DNA of 64,000 nucleotides from Kineosporia succinea (lineage in GTDB: Bacteria > Actinomycetota > Actinomycetes > Actinomycetales > Kineosporiaceae). Shown piece after piece: positions 50,660-60,092 of this stretch (position 1 is its first letter; every line of letters begins with the position of its first letter). Location of the stretch: the NCBI RefSeq assembly GCF_030811555.1, contig NZ_JAUSQZ010000001.1:7499241-7563240 (forward strand). Reading direction: 5' to 3'. The notes under the pieces are model-generated. The model saw only the letters and a program-made list of their open reading frames with translations, made no database searches and was not told the origin of the DNA. Position numbers and translations under genes: made by a program.

Positions 50660-52746
50660 GCCGTGACCTCCGTCTTCGCCGACGCCTCGCCCACGACGGG
50701 CAGGTCGATGCTGATGTGCAGGTTGCCGTGCTCGTCGAGCTCGGCCAGGTCACCCGGGCCGATCACCGCGGTGGACTCGGGCAGCTGCAGCACGGCCGGG
50801 CCGACCAGGCGGAACCCGGCCGGCAGCTCCAGCAGGCGCAGCACCGGTGCCTGGGTGAGACCGGTCTCGGGGAACCACACCTCGCGCGTGCGCTGCGCGG
50901 CCGTCGTCGATGTGGACGTCGGTACGGTCCGGGCCAATTGAGGACGCGTGAACGCGGCGAACGCGCGCACACGCCAGTTGACGACCTCGGCCCGGGTGTA
51001 CTCGGGCCGCACGCCGTAGATGCGCAGGTACTCCTCGCCGAAGGCGGCCAGGTACTCGTCCGGCCCGTCGTTCTCCCCGACGTGCACCTCGATCTCGAAC
51101 CCCTGCCCGACGAAACGCATGTCGACGTACCGCTCGACCCGCTCGGGTGCCTCCCCGAGTTCGGCGGCGGCCTCGTCGACGAGCGCACCGAAGATGCCGG
51201 CGGGCGTACCGTCGGTGAAGTCGGCCAGCTCGGTCAGGCGGGTCCGGGACATCTCGGCCATCGGCGGCGCGATCAGCAAGCCGGTGGCTGACAGCACCCC
51301 GGCCGCGCTGGGCACCACGACCCGGCGCAGGCCGAGGATGCGGGCGACCCGCGCGGCGTGCACGGGCGCGGCGCCACCGAAGGCCAGCATGGTGAAACCC
51401 CTTGGATCGTAGCCACGCTCGGTCGCGTGCACCTGGATCGCCAGGGCCATGTGCTCGTCAACCACCCGGGCCACGCCGGCCGCGGCGGCGACCGGGTCCC
51501 CACCGAACGCGCTGCCCAGCTTCTCGGTCATCGCCCGGGCCGAGGCCTCGACGTCGAGGCTCATCCGGCCGCCGAGGAAGTAGTCGGGGTCGAGGTAGCC
51601 GAGCACGATGTCGGCGTCGGTCACCGTGGGGCGGTCGCCACCGAGGCCGTAACCGGCCGGTCCGGGCCGGGATCCGGCCGAGTGCGGGCCGACCTTCAGC
51701 AGACCGAGGTCGTCGAGCGCGGCGATCGAGCCTCCGCCCGCGCCGATCTCGAGCATGTCCACGACCGGCATCGAGACCGGCAGGCCGCTGCCCGCCTTGA
51801 GCCGGTGCACGCGCCCGACCTCGAACCCGTGATGCACCGTCGGCTCGTGGTTCTCGATGATACAGACCTTCGCCGTGGTGCCGCCCATGTCGAACGCCAG
51901 GAGCTGGTCCAGACCGAGCTGACGGCCGATCGCGGCCGCACCCAGGGCCCCCGCCGCCGGGCCGGACTCGAGAAGACGCAGCGGGTGCTCGCGGGCGGTG
52001 GGCACGGACGCCACGCCGCCGTTGGACTGCATCAGCTTCAGCGGCCGGTCGGTGCCGCTGGTGACCAGGGCCCGCTCGATGTCGGCGAAGTGCTCACCGG
52101 CCACCGGCCGCACGTAGGCGTTGGCCAGGGCCGTGACGGTGCGCTCGTACTCGCGGATCACCGGCGCCAGCCGCGACGACAGCGTCACCGGCACCCCGGG
52201 CAGCGCCTCGGCCAGGATCTCGCCGATCCGCTCCTCGTGCCGGGCGTCGGCGTACGAGTTGATCAGGCAGACGGCCACCGACTCGACGCCGGAACCGCGC
52301 ATCCGGCCTGCGATCTCGTGAACCTCGTCCTCGGCCAGGGCCGTCAGCACGGTGCCGTCGGCCAGCAGCCGCTCGGTCACCTCGAAGCGCAGCTCGACCG
52401 GCACCAGCGGCTCGGGCAGCACCAGACCCGGGTCGTACAGGTCGTAGCGCCACTCCCGGCCGATCTCCAGGGTGTCGCCGAACCCGGCCGTGGTGATCAG
52501 GGCGGTGCGGGCGCCACGCCGCTCGATCAGCGCGTTCGTCACCAGGGTGGTCGCGCCGACGACGGAGCCGTCGACGTCGGCCGGGCCCACGCCGGCGGCG
52601 GCCAGCACGCTGGCCACACCCTCGGTGATGGCCCGGCTGAAGTCGTCGTACGTGGTCAGGCACTTGCCCAGCCAGGCGCGGCCGGTCACCTCGTCCAGCA
52701 GCACCAGGTCGGTGAAGGTGCCGCCAATATCGAAGCTCACTCGCAT
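50656..52746 (-). CDS. hyuA: Hydantoinase A / oxoprolinase family, ATP-binding alpha-type subunit
   Basis: 696 aa, ATG at 52746 with GAGGAG upstream. ASKHA-type ATP sites: DIGGTFTD (6-13) and LAFDMGGTTAK (about 284-294). A further GAGGGSIAAL block and a C-terminal domain match HyuA. This subunit phosphorylates or activates the lactam/hydantoin carbonyl for ring opening with HyuB. Typical length for the family. The downstream gene overlaps by 4 bp. Confidence 0.9.
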   Translation of the reverse strand: MRVSFDIGGTFTDLVLLDEVTGRAWLGKCLTTYDDFSRAITEGVASVLAAAGVGPADVDGSVVGATTLVTNALIERRGARTALITTAGFGDTLEIGREWRYDLYDPGLVLPEPLVPVELRFEVTERLLADGTVLTALAEDEVHEIAGRMRGSGVESVAVCLINSYADARHEERIGEILAEALPGVPVTLSSRLAPVIREYERTVTALANAYVRPVAGEHFADIERALVTSGTDRPLKLMQSNGGVASVPTAREHPLRLLESGPAAGALGAAAIGRQLGLDQLLAFDMGGTTAKVCIIENHEPTVHHGFEVGRVHRLKAGSGLPVSMPVVDMLEIGAGGGSIAALDDLGLLKVGPHSAGSRPGPAGYGLGGDRPTVTDADIVLGYLDPDYFLGGRMSLDVEASARAMTEKLGSAFGGDPVAAAAGVARVVDEHMALAIQVHATERGYDPRGFTMLAFGGAAPVHAARVARILGLRRVVVPSAAGVLSATGLLIAPPMAEMSRTRLTELADFTDGTPAGIFGALVDEAAAELGEAPERVERYVDMRFVGQGFEIEVHVGENDGPDEYLAAFGEEYLRIYGVRPEYTRAEVVNWRVRAFAAFTRPQLARTVPTSTSTTAAQRTREVWFPETGLTQAPVLRLLELPAGFRLVGPAVLQLPESTAVIGPGDLAELDEHGNLHISIDLPVVGEASAKTEVTA

Positions 52747-52857
52747 GTGGAACTCCTCGGTCGTTTCAGGGAAGGTCAGGAACAGGGATGCCGGCCGAGG
52801 CGGTCGGGGGACGGGGCGGAATGAGAAGGGTCGACTGCTCCTCCACCAGTGGCGGTT

Positions 52858-53844
52858 TCATCGCACCACCAGTGGGTAGACGAGGACGGGCAGGACCAGC
52901 CCGAGCTGGCCGCCGCGTTGCACGGCGTGCAGACCGATCACACCTGAGGACAGGTTGAGCGCCGCGTCGTACCCGATCCCGGCCGCGGCACCGAGCAGGA
53001 GGCCACCTGCCAGCAGGAGCGGCACGCCGCCGTGGGCCAGGCCCGCACCGAACAGGAATACCCCGATCACGGCCACGCCCAGCCCGGCCGTCGCCGGGAG
53101 CCGGGTCAGGCCCAGCCGGGCGCCGCCCGCCGCGAGCATGACGATCCCGGCCGTCGAGCCGGCCAGCAGGGCCGAACCGGAGCCGTGATCGGCCACCACA
53201 CCCGGCAGGGTCGAGGTGAACAGCGCAAGAACGCCGTTGGAGACGAACGCCAGGGCCACGGCCCGGTTCGACGTCTCCCCACCCGAAACCGGGGCCTCGC
53301 GCTCGAGGTGCTCCGGGCGTCCGGGATCGAGCAGGACCACCGTCGCCGCACAGATCAGCCCGGCCACCCCGAGTCCCAGCACGGCCGCTCGCGACCACCC
53401 GGCGCCGGACAGCAGGCCCGCACCCAGCGAGCCCACGCCGACCCCGCCGAAGATCATCGCGACGGCCACCCGGCTGCCGCCCGGCGCGGCCAGGAGCAGG
53501 CCCGTCGCCAGCGTCGTGATCAGCCCGAGAAGAGCTCCGGTGAGAAGTCTTCCGGCCAGCAGGAGCCCGAATCCGCCGGGCGCCGGGGCGAGCACGAGCA
53601 GCAGTCCGGCCGCGGCGTCGGCGACCAGAAGGACCGGCAGCGCCCGGGGGGCCAGCGGCCGGCCGGATCGGGCGAGAAGCACGGTGAGGGCCAAGGTCCC
53701 GGCCAGTCCGTGACCGGTGAAGAGCCAGACCGTGCTCCAGGTCGAGCCGGTGGTCTCGGCCACCCGGTGGTAGAAGGCCCCGGGCAGGGCGGAGAACGCG
53801 CTGGCGCAGCCCAGGGCCAGGGCCGGGCGGACGGGGACGGGCAC
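52858..53844 (-). CDS. MFS-like transporter, short form
   Basis: 328 aa, GTG start at 53844 with GGGGAGG upstream. About ten hydrophobic segments, including TVWLFTGHGLAGTLALTVLLA, LLLAGRLLTGALLGLITTLATGLLL and ATAGLGVAVIGVFLFGAGLA. The length is below the usual 380-420 residues for 12 helices. It probably moves a substrate or product of the hydantoinase pathway. 1-bp gap after the cyclodeaminase-family gene. The direction of transport cannot be read from the sequence. Confidence 0.75.
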   Translation of the reverse strand: MPVPVRPALALGCASAFSALPGAFYHRVAETTGSTWSTVWLFTGHGLAGTLALTVLLARSGRPLAPRALPVLLVADAAAGLLLVLAPAPGGFGLLLAGRLLTGALLGLITTLATGLLLAAPGGSRVAVAMIFGGVGVGSLGAGLLSGAGWSRAAVLGLGVAGLICAATVVLLDPGRPEHLEREAPVSGGETSNRAVALAFVSNGVLALFTSTLPGVVADHGSGSALLAGSTAGIVMLAAGGARLGLTRLPATAGLGVAVIGVFLFGAGLAHGGVPLLLAGGLLLGAAAGIGYDAALNLSSGVIGLHAVQRGGQLGLVLPVLVYPLVVR

Positions 53845-53845
53845 G

Positions 53846-54739
53846 TCAGCCCTCCCCGAGCAGCACGGCCGCGGTCGCGACGTCAGCCACGGCCGATCCG
53901 GCGGTGTCGAGCAGCAGGCGATCCATCGGGCCCTCGAACGTCCCGGCGATGAGTTGCGCGACGGGGGGAGGGGCGTCCGGTCGGGACTGGTCGTCGAGCA
54001 CGTGGGCGCCCGGTTCCGTGACCCAGGTACGGCTCCCGTCGAGACTGACGCCGAGCCCGCCCTCGGCCAGCGCGGTCAGCGACACGACGGGGGCGCTGGA
54101 GCCGGTGGCCGTGACGATCAGGTCCGCACCGTCGGCCAAGGTCGGCTCGGTGCCGGCGACCAGCTCGATCCCCCTGCCCAGCGGATGTTTCCGGGCCCGC
54201 TCGGCCCCCTCGGGGGTGGCGACCACGACCACGACGCGGCCGACGCCGGCGGCGAGTCCGGTGCGCTGGAGCAGCTCGAGCACGGTGCGGTTGGTGGCGC
54301 CGAAGCCGAAGAAGGCCACGGTGGTCTTCCTGGACGGGTCGAGAAGGGTGGGGCGGGCCGCCCGGATCGCGGCGACCGTGGACGCTGCGGTGCGCAGCGC
54401 AGTGGCGCGCATCCCGCTGACGACGGCCCGCAGTTCACCGGAGGACGCGTCGCTCACCATGATCGTGGACGTCGAGTTGCCGTGCCGGCCGGGGGTTCCA
54501 GGGACGTAGGAGGCCCACTTCGCGGCGGCCAGGCCGAGTCGGGGCACGCAGCCGCCCAGGGACAGGAAGAAGCCACCGTCGGCGGCGGGGATCATCCGCT
54601 TCGGCATCTGCCAGGCCTCTCCCCGGCCGAGGTCGGCCAGGGAGAGCTGAACAGCGTCGATGAGGGCCAGCAGCGACTCCTGGTCGCCGATCAGGCCGTC
54701 CACATCCGGGTCTCGCAACTGCCGCACGACATTATCCAC
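53846..54739 (-). CDS. Ornithine cyclodeaminase / mu-crystallin family NAD(P)-dependent enzyme
   Basis: 297 aa, GTG start at 54739 with GGAGGG upstream, overlapping the regulator stop by 8 bp. Family features: QMPKRM (about 43-48), AAAKWASYVPG (about 70-80), SGMRATALRTAA (about 109-120), and a Rossmann domain with AFFGFGATNRTVLE. Members catalyse ornithine cyclodeamination, reductive amination of keto acids or imine reduction. In this operon it could recycle the amino or imino acid released after amide hydrolysis. The exact substrate is not visible. Confidence 0.83.
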   Translation of the reverse strand: MDNVVRQLRDPDVDGLIGDQESLLALIDAVQLSLADLGRGEAWQMPKRMIPAADGGFFLSLGGCVPRLGLAAAKWASYVPGTPGRHGNSTSTIMVSDASSGELRAVVSGMRATALRTAASTVAAIRAARPTLLDPSRKTTVAFFGFGATNRTVLELLQRTGLAAGVGRVVVVVATPEGAERARKHPLGRGIELVAGTEPTLADGADLIVTATGSSAPVVSLTALAEGGLGVSLDGSRTWVTEPGAHVLDDQSRPDAPPPVAQLIAGTFEGPMDRLLLDTAGSAVADVATAAVLLGEG

Positions 54740-56060
54740 GCGGACCCTCCTTCTCGTGAGCCAGCCGGGCCGACAGGCCGAGGGCGACGACGCCGGCGAC
54801 CGTCCGCAGATAGGCCGTACGGGAGGGGTTGAAGGCCCGGACGGTGCGCCCGACGAACGCCAGGTCTCCCCAGATCCGACCCTGGGCCTGCAGCGGAAGC
54901 AGGACGCAGGAGTGCAGGTCCTCGGCCGCGGACATCCGGGCAGTCACCGGGAATCGCTTGACCAGGCGGCTCATGTCGCTCAGCTGGACCACCTCGCCGC
55001 TGGAGTAGACCTGGGCACCGAGGAATCCCTCGCCGATCGGATGCCCGGTCGCGATGGACTGCCGCCAGCGCGCGGACATTCCGGCCGAGGCGACGAGAAC
55101 CGCTCGCGACTCCCCCGTCTCGCCGACGTGCATCCGGAAGATGGTGGCGGCGTCCGCGAATCCCCGGGCGACCGCCCACTGCACCACGGTCTCGGCGATC
55201 GCCGGGACGTCCGGGGCCGCACCGATCGTGGTGACCAGCGCGTCCAGCGCATCGGCCTGGGCGTTGAGCACGGCGATGGACTGCCGCAGCCGTTCCTCGC
55301 TGCGGTCCTCGCCGAGTTCGGCCACTGCGGGAAGGAATTCGTACCCGATGCCGCGGACCGAGCGGATCCAGCGCGGGCTGGTCGCCGTGTCGCCGAGTTT
55401 GCGCCGGATCCGGCCGATGTGCAGACGCAGCGTGTTCGCCCCGTCACCCTGATGCCAGCGCCAGACCTGCTGGAGGATCTCGGCCAGCGGCACCACCTGC
55501 TGGGCCCGGCTCATCAGGAACGCGAGCAGGTCGAACTCCATCGTGGACAGGTCGATCCGGTCCGGGCCGAGAAGGCAGCGCCGGGCGGTGAGGTCGACCC
55601 GCATCTGCTCGGCCTGCAGCCAGCGCACCTGCCCGTCCTCCTCGCCCGCGCCGCGGCCCAGGGCCCCGAGCCGGGCGACGAGTTCCCGGGCGCCGGCCCG
55701 CGGCTCGATGACGACCGTGGCGCCGCTGTCGAGCAGGCCCACCGCCTCGGCGTCGCTCAGCTCGGTGGCCACGACCGCGATCGGGAACGAGCCGGCCGTC
55801 CGGATCTTGCGCACCGCCTGGGCCACCCAGCCGAACCCGCTGCCACCGACGAGCACCAGGCGGGCGCCGCGCACCGAGGCAGTGTGAGCCGCCCGGGTCG
55901 CATCGTCGGTACGGACGGCCGGCCAGCCACCACGCCCGACGTTGGCGTGGATACCCGCGGCGGCCGAGCCGGCCTCGGCGCACAACACGGCCGGGGTCAT
56001 GGCGGCCAGGTCTCGCGGCGTCAGGGCGCGCAGCAGCGCGGACTCGGAGAGGGCGGGCAC
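54732..56060 (-). CDS. Transcriptional regulator: pseudo-receiver, OmpR-type winged helix, GAF
   Basis: 442 aa, GTG start at 56060. Residues about 60-140 fold like a response-regulator receiver (ARLVLVGGSGFGWV... FPIAVVATELSDAEAV... GATVVIEPRAGARELVARL), but the phosphoacceptor Asp and acidic pocket are missing. An OmpR/PhoB winged helix follows (about 150-250: IDLSTMEFDLLAFLMSRAQQVVPLAEIL... TLRLHIGRIRRKLG... IRSVRGIGYEF). A C-terminal GAF-like domain (about 275-430) probably binds a small molecule. Lying inside the operon, it is likely the pathway regulator, responding to a ligand rather than to phosphorylation. wHTH-then-GAF order is unusual. Confidence 0.8.
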   Translation of the reverse strand: MPALSESALLRALTPRDLAAMTPAVLCAEAGSAAAGIHANVGRGGWPAVRTDDATRAAHTASVRGARLVLVGGSGFGWVAQAVRKIRTAGSFPIAVVATELSDAEAVGLLDSGATVVIEPRAGARELVARLGALGRGAGEEDGQVRWLQAEQMRVDLTARRCLLGPDRIDLSTMEFDLLAFLMSRAQQVVPLAEILQQVWRWHQGDGANTLRLHIGRIRRKLGDTATSPRWIRSVRGIGYEFLPAVAELGEDRSEERLRQSIAVLNAQADALDALVTTIGAAPDVPAIAETVVQWAVARGFADAATIFRMHVGETGESRAVLVASAGMSARWRQSIATGHPIGEGFLGAQVYSSGEVVQLSDMSRLVKRFPVTARMSAAEDLHSCVLLPLQAQGRIWGDLAFVGRTVRAFNPSRTAYLRTVAGVVALGLSARLAHEKEGPRG

Positions 56061-56067
56061 GGGACGC

Positions 56068-56838
56068 TCAGAGCACCTTGGACAGGAACGAACGAGTGCG
56101 CTCGTGACCGGGGCTCCCCAGAACCTCGGCCGGCGGCCCCTGCTCGACGATCTTGCCGTCGGCCATGAACGCGACCGTGCGCGCGACCTCCCGGGCGAAG
56201 CCCATTTCGTGGGTGACCACGATCATGGTCATGCCCTCGGCCGCCAGCGACCGCATCACGTCGAGCACCTCGCCCACCAGTTCGGGGTCGAGCGCGGAGG
56301 TCGGCTCGTCGAACAGCATCAGCTGCGGGCGCATGGCCAGGCCGCGGGCGATCGCGACGCGCTGCTGCTGACCGCCCGAGAGCGTGCGCGGGTAGGCGTC
56401 CGCCTTGTGCTCCAGGCCGACCCGGCTGAGCAGGTCGTGGGCAGTGGCCACGGCCGCGTCGCGCGTGTAGCCGCGCACCCGCATCGGAGCCGCGATCACG
56501 TTCTCGAGCACCGTGAGGTGCGGAAAGAGATTGAAGTGCTGGAAGACCATACCGATGTTGGCGCGCTGTGCCTGGAGCCGTTTCGGCGGCAGTTCGTGCA
56601 GGCGCCCGCCGCGCTCGGTCAGGCCGATCAGCTCACCGCCCACGGTGACCCGGCCCGCGTCCGGGCGCTCGAGATGGTTCACACACCGCAACAGCGTGGA
56701 CTTCCCGCTGCCGGACGCGCCGATCAGACACAGCACCTCGCCGGCCGTCACATCCAGATCGATGCCGTGCAGCACCTCGTGGTGGCCGAAACGCTTGCGG
56801 AGACCGCGAATCTGGACTAGGGGTTGCGACGGATCCAC
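56068..56838 (-). CDS. Polar amino-acid ABC transporter, ATP-binding protein (GlnQ-like)
   Basis: 256 aa from the GTG at 56838, chosen for the GGAAGG 9 bp upstream. Walker [10 protein letters not shown] (40-48), signature LSGGQQQR, Walker B LMLFDEP and the switch His in VTHEM are all present, so the ATPase should be active. It belongs to the PAAT (GlnQ/HisP) group by its [13 protein letters not shown]-loop region. Its start lies 22 bp inside the permease gene end, so the two are coupled. Stop is 7 bp before the regulator start. Confidence 0.93.
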   Translation of the reverse strand: MDPSQPLVQIRGLRKRFGHHEVLHGIDLDVTAGEVLCLIGASGSGKSTLLRCVNHLERPDAGRVTVGGELIGLTERGGRLHELPPKRLQAQRANIGMVFQHFNLFPHLTVLENVIAAPMRVRGYTRDAAVATAHDLLSRVGLEHKADAYPRTLSGGQQQRVAIARGLAMRPQLMLFDEPTSALDPELVGEVLDVMRSLAAEGMTMIVVTHEMGFAREVARTVAFMADGKIVEQGPPAEVLGSPGHERTRSFLSKVL

Positions 56839-57731
56839 CGTGACCACCTTCCGGAGTTCGTCGGGGCGGCGCCGCCCCCGGGATGAAATCCCGCACCCAG
56901 GCGGCGTTCCAGCCGGTTGCAGAGCGCGGTCAGGACGGTGACGACGACCAGGTACCAGATACACACGACCAGCAGCACCGGGATCGTCTCGTAGGTGCGG
57001 CCGTAGATCAGCTGACCCGAGTAGAGCAGTTCCGGCAGTGCGATGACACTGACCACCGATGAGTACTTCAGCAGGCCGATCAGCTCGTTGAACGCGGGCG
57101 GCACGATCACCCGCAAGGCCTGCGGCAGCACGATCTTCCGGAACGTGTCGCCACCGCTCAGGCCCAGCGCGTGCGCGGCCTCGGTCTGCCCACGCTCCAC
57201 GGCCAGAATGCCGGAGCGGACGATCTCGCCGAGGTAGGCGGCCTCGTTCAGCGCCAGACCGAGGATCGCGGCCGTCCACGGTGTGATCAGGGTGTTCATC
57301 TCGGCGGACCACAGGGTGGGCCCGAACGGCACACCGATCTTCACCTCGGGCAGCAGGATCGCCAGGTTGTACCAGAGGATCAACTGCACCAGCACCGGTG
57401 TGCCGCGGAACAGCCAGATGTACGCGCCCGCGCAGGAGCGCACGAGAGCGCTGTCGGACAGACGCATCACGGCCAGGAGCAGGCCGAGGACGCCGGCGAT
57501 GACCATGCCGACGGCGGTCAGGACCAGGGTGGTGCGCAGGCCGTCGAGGATCCGGGAGTCGAACAGGTAGCTCCGTACGACGTCCCACTGGTAGTTGGCG
57601 TTCGTCGTGAACGAGTACAGCACTGACGCGACGATCACGACCGCGAGGACCCGGCCCACCCAGCGCCACGGCCGGGGCCGCGGGACGACGACGTCGTCCT
57701 TCAGCCCCGGGCCGGTGGTTTCGGTCAGCAT
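56817..57731 (-). CDS. Polar amino-acid ABC transporter, permease
   Basis: 304 aa from the ATG at 57731, which shares one base with the binding-protein stop (TGATG). One transmembrane segment near residues 27-45 is followed by the PAAT core ([28 protein letters not shown]...), the [15 protein letters not shown] loop and the EAA motif [24 protein letters not shown]. The C-terminus is positively charged and cytoplasmic. It probably works as a homodimer, since only one permease gene is present. Confidence 0.92.
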   Translation of the reverse strand: MLTETTGPGLKDDVVVPRPRPWRWVGRVLAVVIVASVLYSFTTNANYQWDVVRSYLFDSRILDGLRTTLVLTAVGMVIAGVLGLLLAVMRLSDSALVRSCAGAYIWLFRGTPVLVQLILWYNLAILLPEVKIGVPFGPTLWSAEMNTLITPWTAAILGLALNEAAYLGEIVRSGILAVERGQTEAAHALGLSGGDTFRKIVLPQALRVIVPPAFNELIGLLKYSSVVSVIALPELLYSGQLIYGRTYETIPVLLVVCIWYLVVVTVLTALCNRLERRLGAGFHPGGGAAPTNSGRWSRWIRRNP

Positions 57732-58570
57732 CAGAAGGTGGCCCCGTTCACCGACGTCTTGTCCATCGCGCGGGACGAGATGCCCCACTTGTCGAGGATC
57801 TCGGCGTAGGTGCCGTCCGTGATCAGTTCGTCGAATGCGGTCTGGAACCGCGTCGTGAGCTCGCTGTCCTTCGGGAAGGCGGCAGCGAAGTAGCCCTCGT
57901 TCAGGTACCCACCGGACGTCTTCATCGCACCCTCGTTCTGGGACAGGATGTAGGCGTTCGCGGCCGAATCGTTCGGGCTGACGTCGATGCGCTTCGACTT
58001 CAGAGCCAGGACGACGGCATCCAGGTCGGCGAACTCGCTCACCTGGATCGCGCTCTTACCCGCGTCCGTACAGGCTTTCGACGCATCGGTGAGCAGGTCG
58101 GCCTCGAGCGCACCACCCGGGATACCGACTTTCTCGCCGCACAGGTCGTCCATCGAGGCCACGTCGCGGAAGTCACTACGGGTCACGAAATTGTTCTCGG
58201 CCTTGAGATAATCGACGAAGTCGACCGTCTTCTGCCGTTCCAGGGTGTCGAACATGCCGGTCAGGGCGATGTCGTACCGTCCCGACTGGAGACCCGGGAT
58301 GATCGTGTCGAATCCGGCGCTGGTGAACTCGACGGTTCGGCCGAGCTTCTCGGACAGCGCCGCACCGAGGTCGACGTTGATGCCTTCCCACGTGGAGTTG
58401 TCGTCGCCGAGGAAGTTGTAGGGCAGCAGCGAGGGATCGGCCGCGGCGGTGATCGGGGAGGTCTCGGCGGAGTCGCCGCCGGCATCGCTGCCGGTCGAAC
58501 TGCCCGAGGAGCAGGCGGTCAGCGGGACCAGAAGGGCGGCGGCGAGGAACGCCGAGCGATGAATGCGCAT
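57731..58570 (-). CDS. Polar amino-acid ABC transporter, substrate-binding lipoprotein
   Basis: 279 aa. Lipoprotein signal ([23 protein letters not shown], lipobox LTAC, Cys about 20) with a Ser/Gly-rich tether. The SBP family 3 domain shows [47 protein letters not shown] and [14 protein letters not shown]. The acidic Asp in DVSPND is typical of amino-acid ligands. It heads the transport genes and, with the hydantoinase cluster behind it, should import the catabolic substrate, perhaps an amino-acid-like or ureido compound. Confidence 0.92.
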   Translation of the reverse strand: MRIHRSAFLAAALLVPLTACSSGSSTGSDAGGDSAETSPITAAADPSLLPYNFLGDDNSTWEGINVDLGAALSEKLGRTVEFTSAGFDTIIPGLQSGRYDIALTGMFDTLERQKTVDFVDYLKAENNFVTRSDFRDVASMDDLCGEKVGIPGGALEADLLTDASKACTDAGKSAIQVSEFADLDAVVLALKSKRIDVSPNDSAANAYILSQNEGAMKTSGGYLNEGYFAAAFPKDSELTTRFQTAFDELITDGTYAEILDKWGISSRAMDKTSVNGATF

Positions 58571-58891
58571 GGTGCTCCGTTCGGAGGGGACTGATCCGGA
58601 ACCCGTTTCACTGGAACGGGACCGGGCGGGACCTGGGAGACGCTGGGCCGGGGTGGGACACCCACATCTGAATCGCCTCTGGTTGCGTCCGTGTAAACGC
58701 CCGGTTCTCCAACCGTTTCGGACGCGCCGATCCAGACACTTTCAGGACAGGTTTCCCGGCCTAGGATCGAGATCGAGCACGGCAACCACGGTTTCCCGAC
58801 ATATTGGGGACAGCGACATCGCTGTGCGGCTTCTGTGAATCACGGCCGGCAATCCCCGAGGACCGGTCCGAAAACGAAGGTAAGGTGCGAA
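58571..58891. promoter_or_regulatory. Divergent intergenic region between the ABC operon and the aminotransferase gene
   Basis: 321 bp without a gene. It contains an interrupted 41-bp dyad (58685-58725, listed separately) and a smaller CCCGTT/AACGGG dyad (58602-58607 and 58615-58620). AAGG precedes the aminotransferase ATG at 58892. Promoters were not assigned with confidence. Confidence 0.6.
58685..58725. promoter_or_regulatory. Interrupted 41-bp dyad, candidate operator
   Basis: GCGTCCG (58685-58691) pairs with CGGACGC (58719-58725), and AAACG (58695-58699) pairs with CGTTT (58714-58718), with an unpaired TGT on one side. Its place between divergent genes suits an operator for the GAF-containing regulator at 54732-56060, though this is inference. 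Confidence 0.5.
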
Positions 58892-60037
58892 ATGCCCGAC
58901 GACGCGACGGACGATGCGGTGCGCCGGATGATGGCCCCGGAAGTGGCCGCCGGCGACATCGACCTCAGCGTCGGTGAGCCCGACCAGGCCCTGCCCAGCG
59001 GGCTGGTCGAGGCCGCGGTGCGCAGCCTGCGGGCCGGGCGGACGGGGTACACGCCCAAGCTCGGGCTGACTGAGTTGCGCGAGGAGATCGCCGGGGACAT
59101 CGAGCGCGCGAGCGGGTTCCGGCCCGCGCTCGACGACGTCGTCGTGACCCTGGGCGGAACCGGTGCGGTGGCCGTGGCACTGGCCGCGGTCTGCGTGCCC
59201 GGCGGGGGCGTGGTGATCCCGGACCCGGCGTGGCCGAACTACCGGGTACTGGCCGAGCGGCTCGGCGTGACCGTCCACACCTACCCGCAGGGCCCAGGCG
59301 GTGACGGCATGATCGACCTTGAGGCCGTCGCGGCGGGCCTTCGGGCGGGTGCCCGCCTGGTCGTCGTCAATTCTCCGTCCAACCCGACGGGGGCCGTGGC
59401 CTCCGCCGCGGCCCTGCGTGCCCTGGTCGCACTGGTTCGCGAGCACCGGGCCTACATCCTCTCGGACGAGGCCTACGAGGCCATCGTCTTCTCCGGCGAC
59501 CGGGCTGCCTCGCCCCTGGCCCACGGCGGGCACGACGTCACGTTCAGCGCCCGGACGTTCTCCAAGACCTACTCGATGACCGGGCTGCGTGCCGGGGCCC
59601 TGATCTCCCCGCCGGAGTTCCGGGTCGCGGTGGCGGCTCTGCACGGCACGACAGCGGGCTGCGCGCCGGTCACAGCACAGCTCGTCGGTATCGAAGCGCT
59701 GCGCTCGCTCCCCGACCGGGGCCGCGATCTCGCCGCCGCCTACCGTGCCCGGTTCGAGCGAGCTCTGAGCGCCCTCGGCCCCTGGGCACAGGACGTGTCA
59801 CTGGAACGGCTGGGCGGCTTCTACCTCTGGGTGGACGCCCGCCGGACCGGGCGCACCGGCAACGACCTGAGCGACCGGTTGCGAGAACGCGGGGTCGTCG
59901 TGTCGTCCGGGACGGTCTACACGGCCACCGACGGATTCCTGCGGATCGCCCTGACCGCCGACGACGACGCGCTCGACAAGGCTCTGACGATCGTCCGGGA
60001 GGTCCTGTCGATGGACGGCACGACGGACGAACGTTGA
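58892..60037 (+). CDS. Class I/II PLP-dependent aminotransferase
   Basis: 381 aa from the ATG at 58892. Fold-type I pattern: GYTPKLGLTELREEIA (about 52-67), VNSPSNPTG (159-167), SDEAYEAI (191-198) and the PLP lysine Lys225 in FSKTYSMTGLRAG. The family transfers amino groups between amino and 2-oxo acids (aspartate, aromatic or alanine type). Divergent from the transporter and hydantoinase operon, it may process the amino acid freed by that pathway. Ends at a strong terminator. Confidence 0.88.
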   Translation: MPDDATDDAVRRMMAPEVAAGDIDLSVGEPDQALPSGLVEAAVRSLRAGRTGYTPKLGLTELREEIAGDIERASGFRPALDDVVVTLGGTGAVAVALAAVCVPGGGVVIPDPAWPNYRVLAERLGVTVHTYPQGPGGDGMIDLEAVAAGLRAGARLVVVNSPSNPTGAVASAAALRALVALVREHRAYILSDEAYEAIVFSGDRAASPLAHGGHDVTFSARTFSKTYSMTGLRAGALISPPEFRVAVAALHGTTAGCAPVTAQLVGIEALRSLPDRGRDLAAAYRARFERALSALGPWAQDVSLERLGGFYLWVDARRTGRTGNDLSDRLRERGVVVSSGTVYTATDGFLRIALTADDDALDKALTIVREVLSMDGTTDER

Positions 60038-60061
60038 GGCATGATCTCGCAGGATGCCGGT

Positions 60062-60087
60062 CCTTGGCCGCCTCACGGCGGCCAAGG
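60062..60087. terminator. Bidirectional terminator between the aminotransferase gene and pcaJ
   Basis: CCTTGGCCGCC (60062-60072) pairs perfectly over 11 bp with GGCGGCCAAGG (60077-60087), with loop TCAC, between convergent stops at 60037 and 60093. Confidence 0.9.
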
Positions 60088-60092
60088 AGGGG

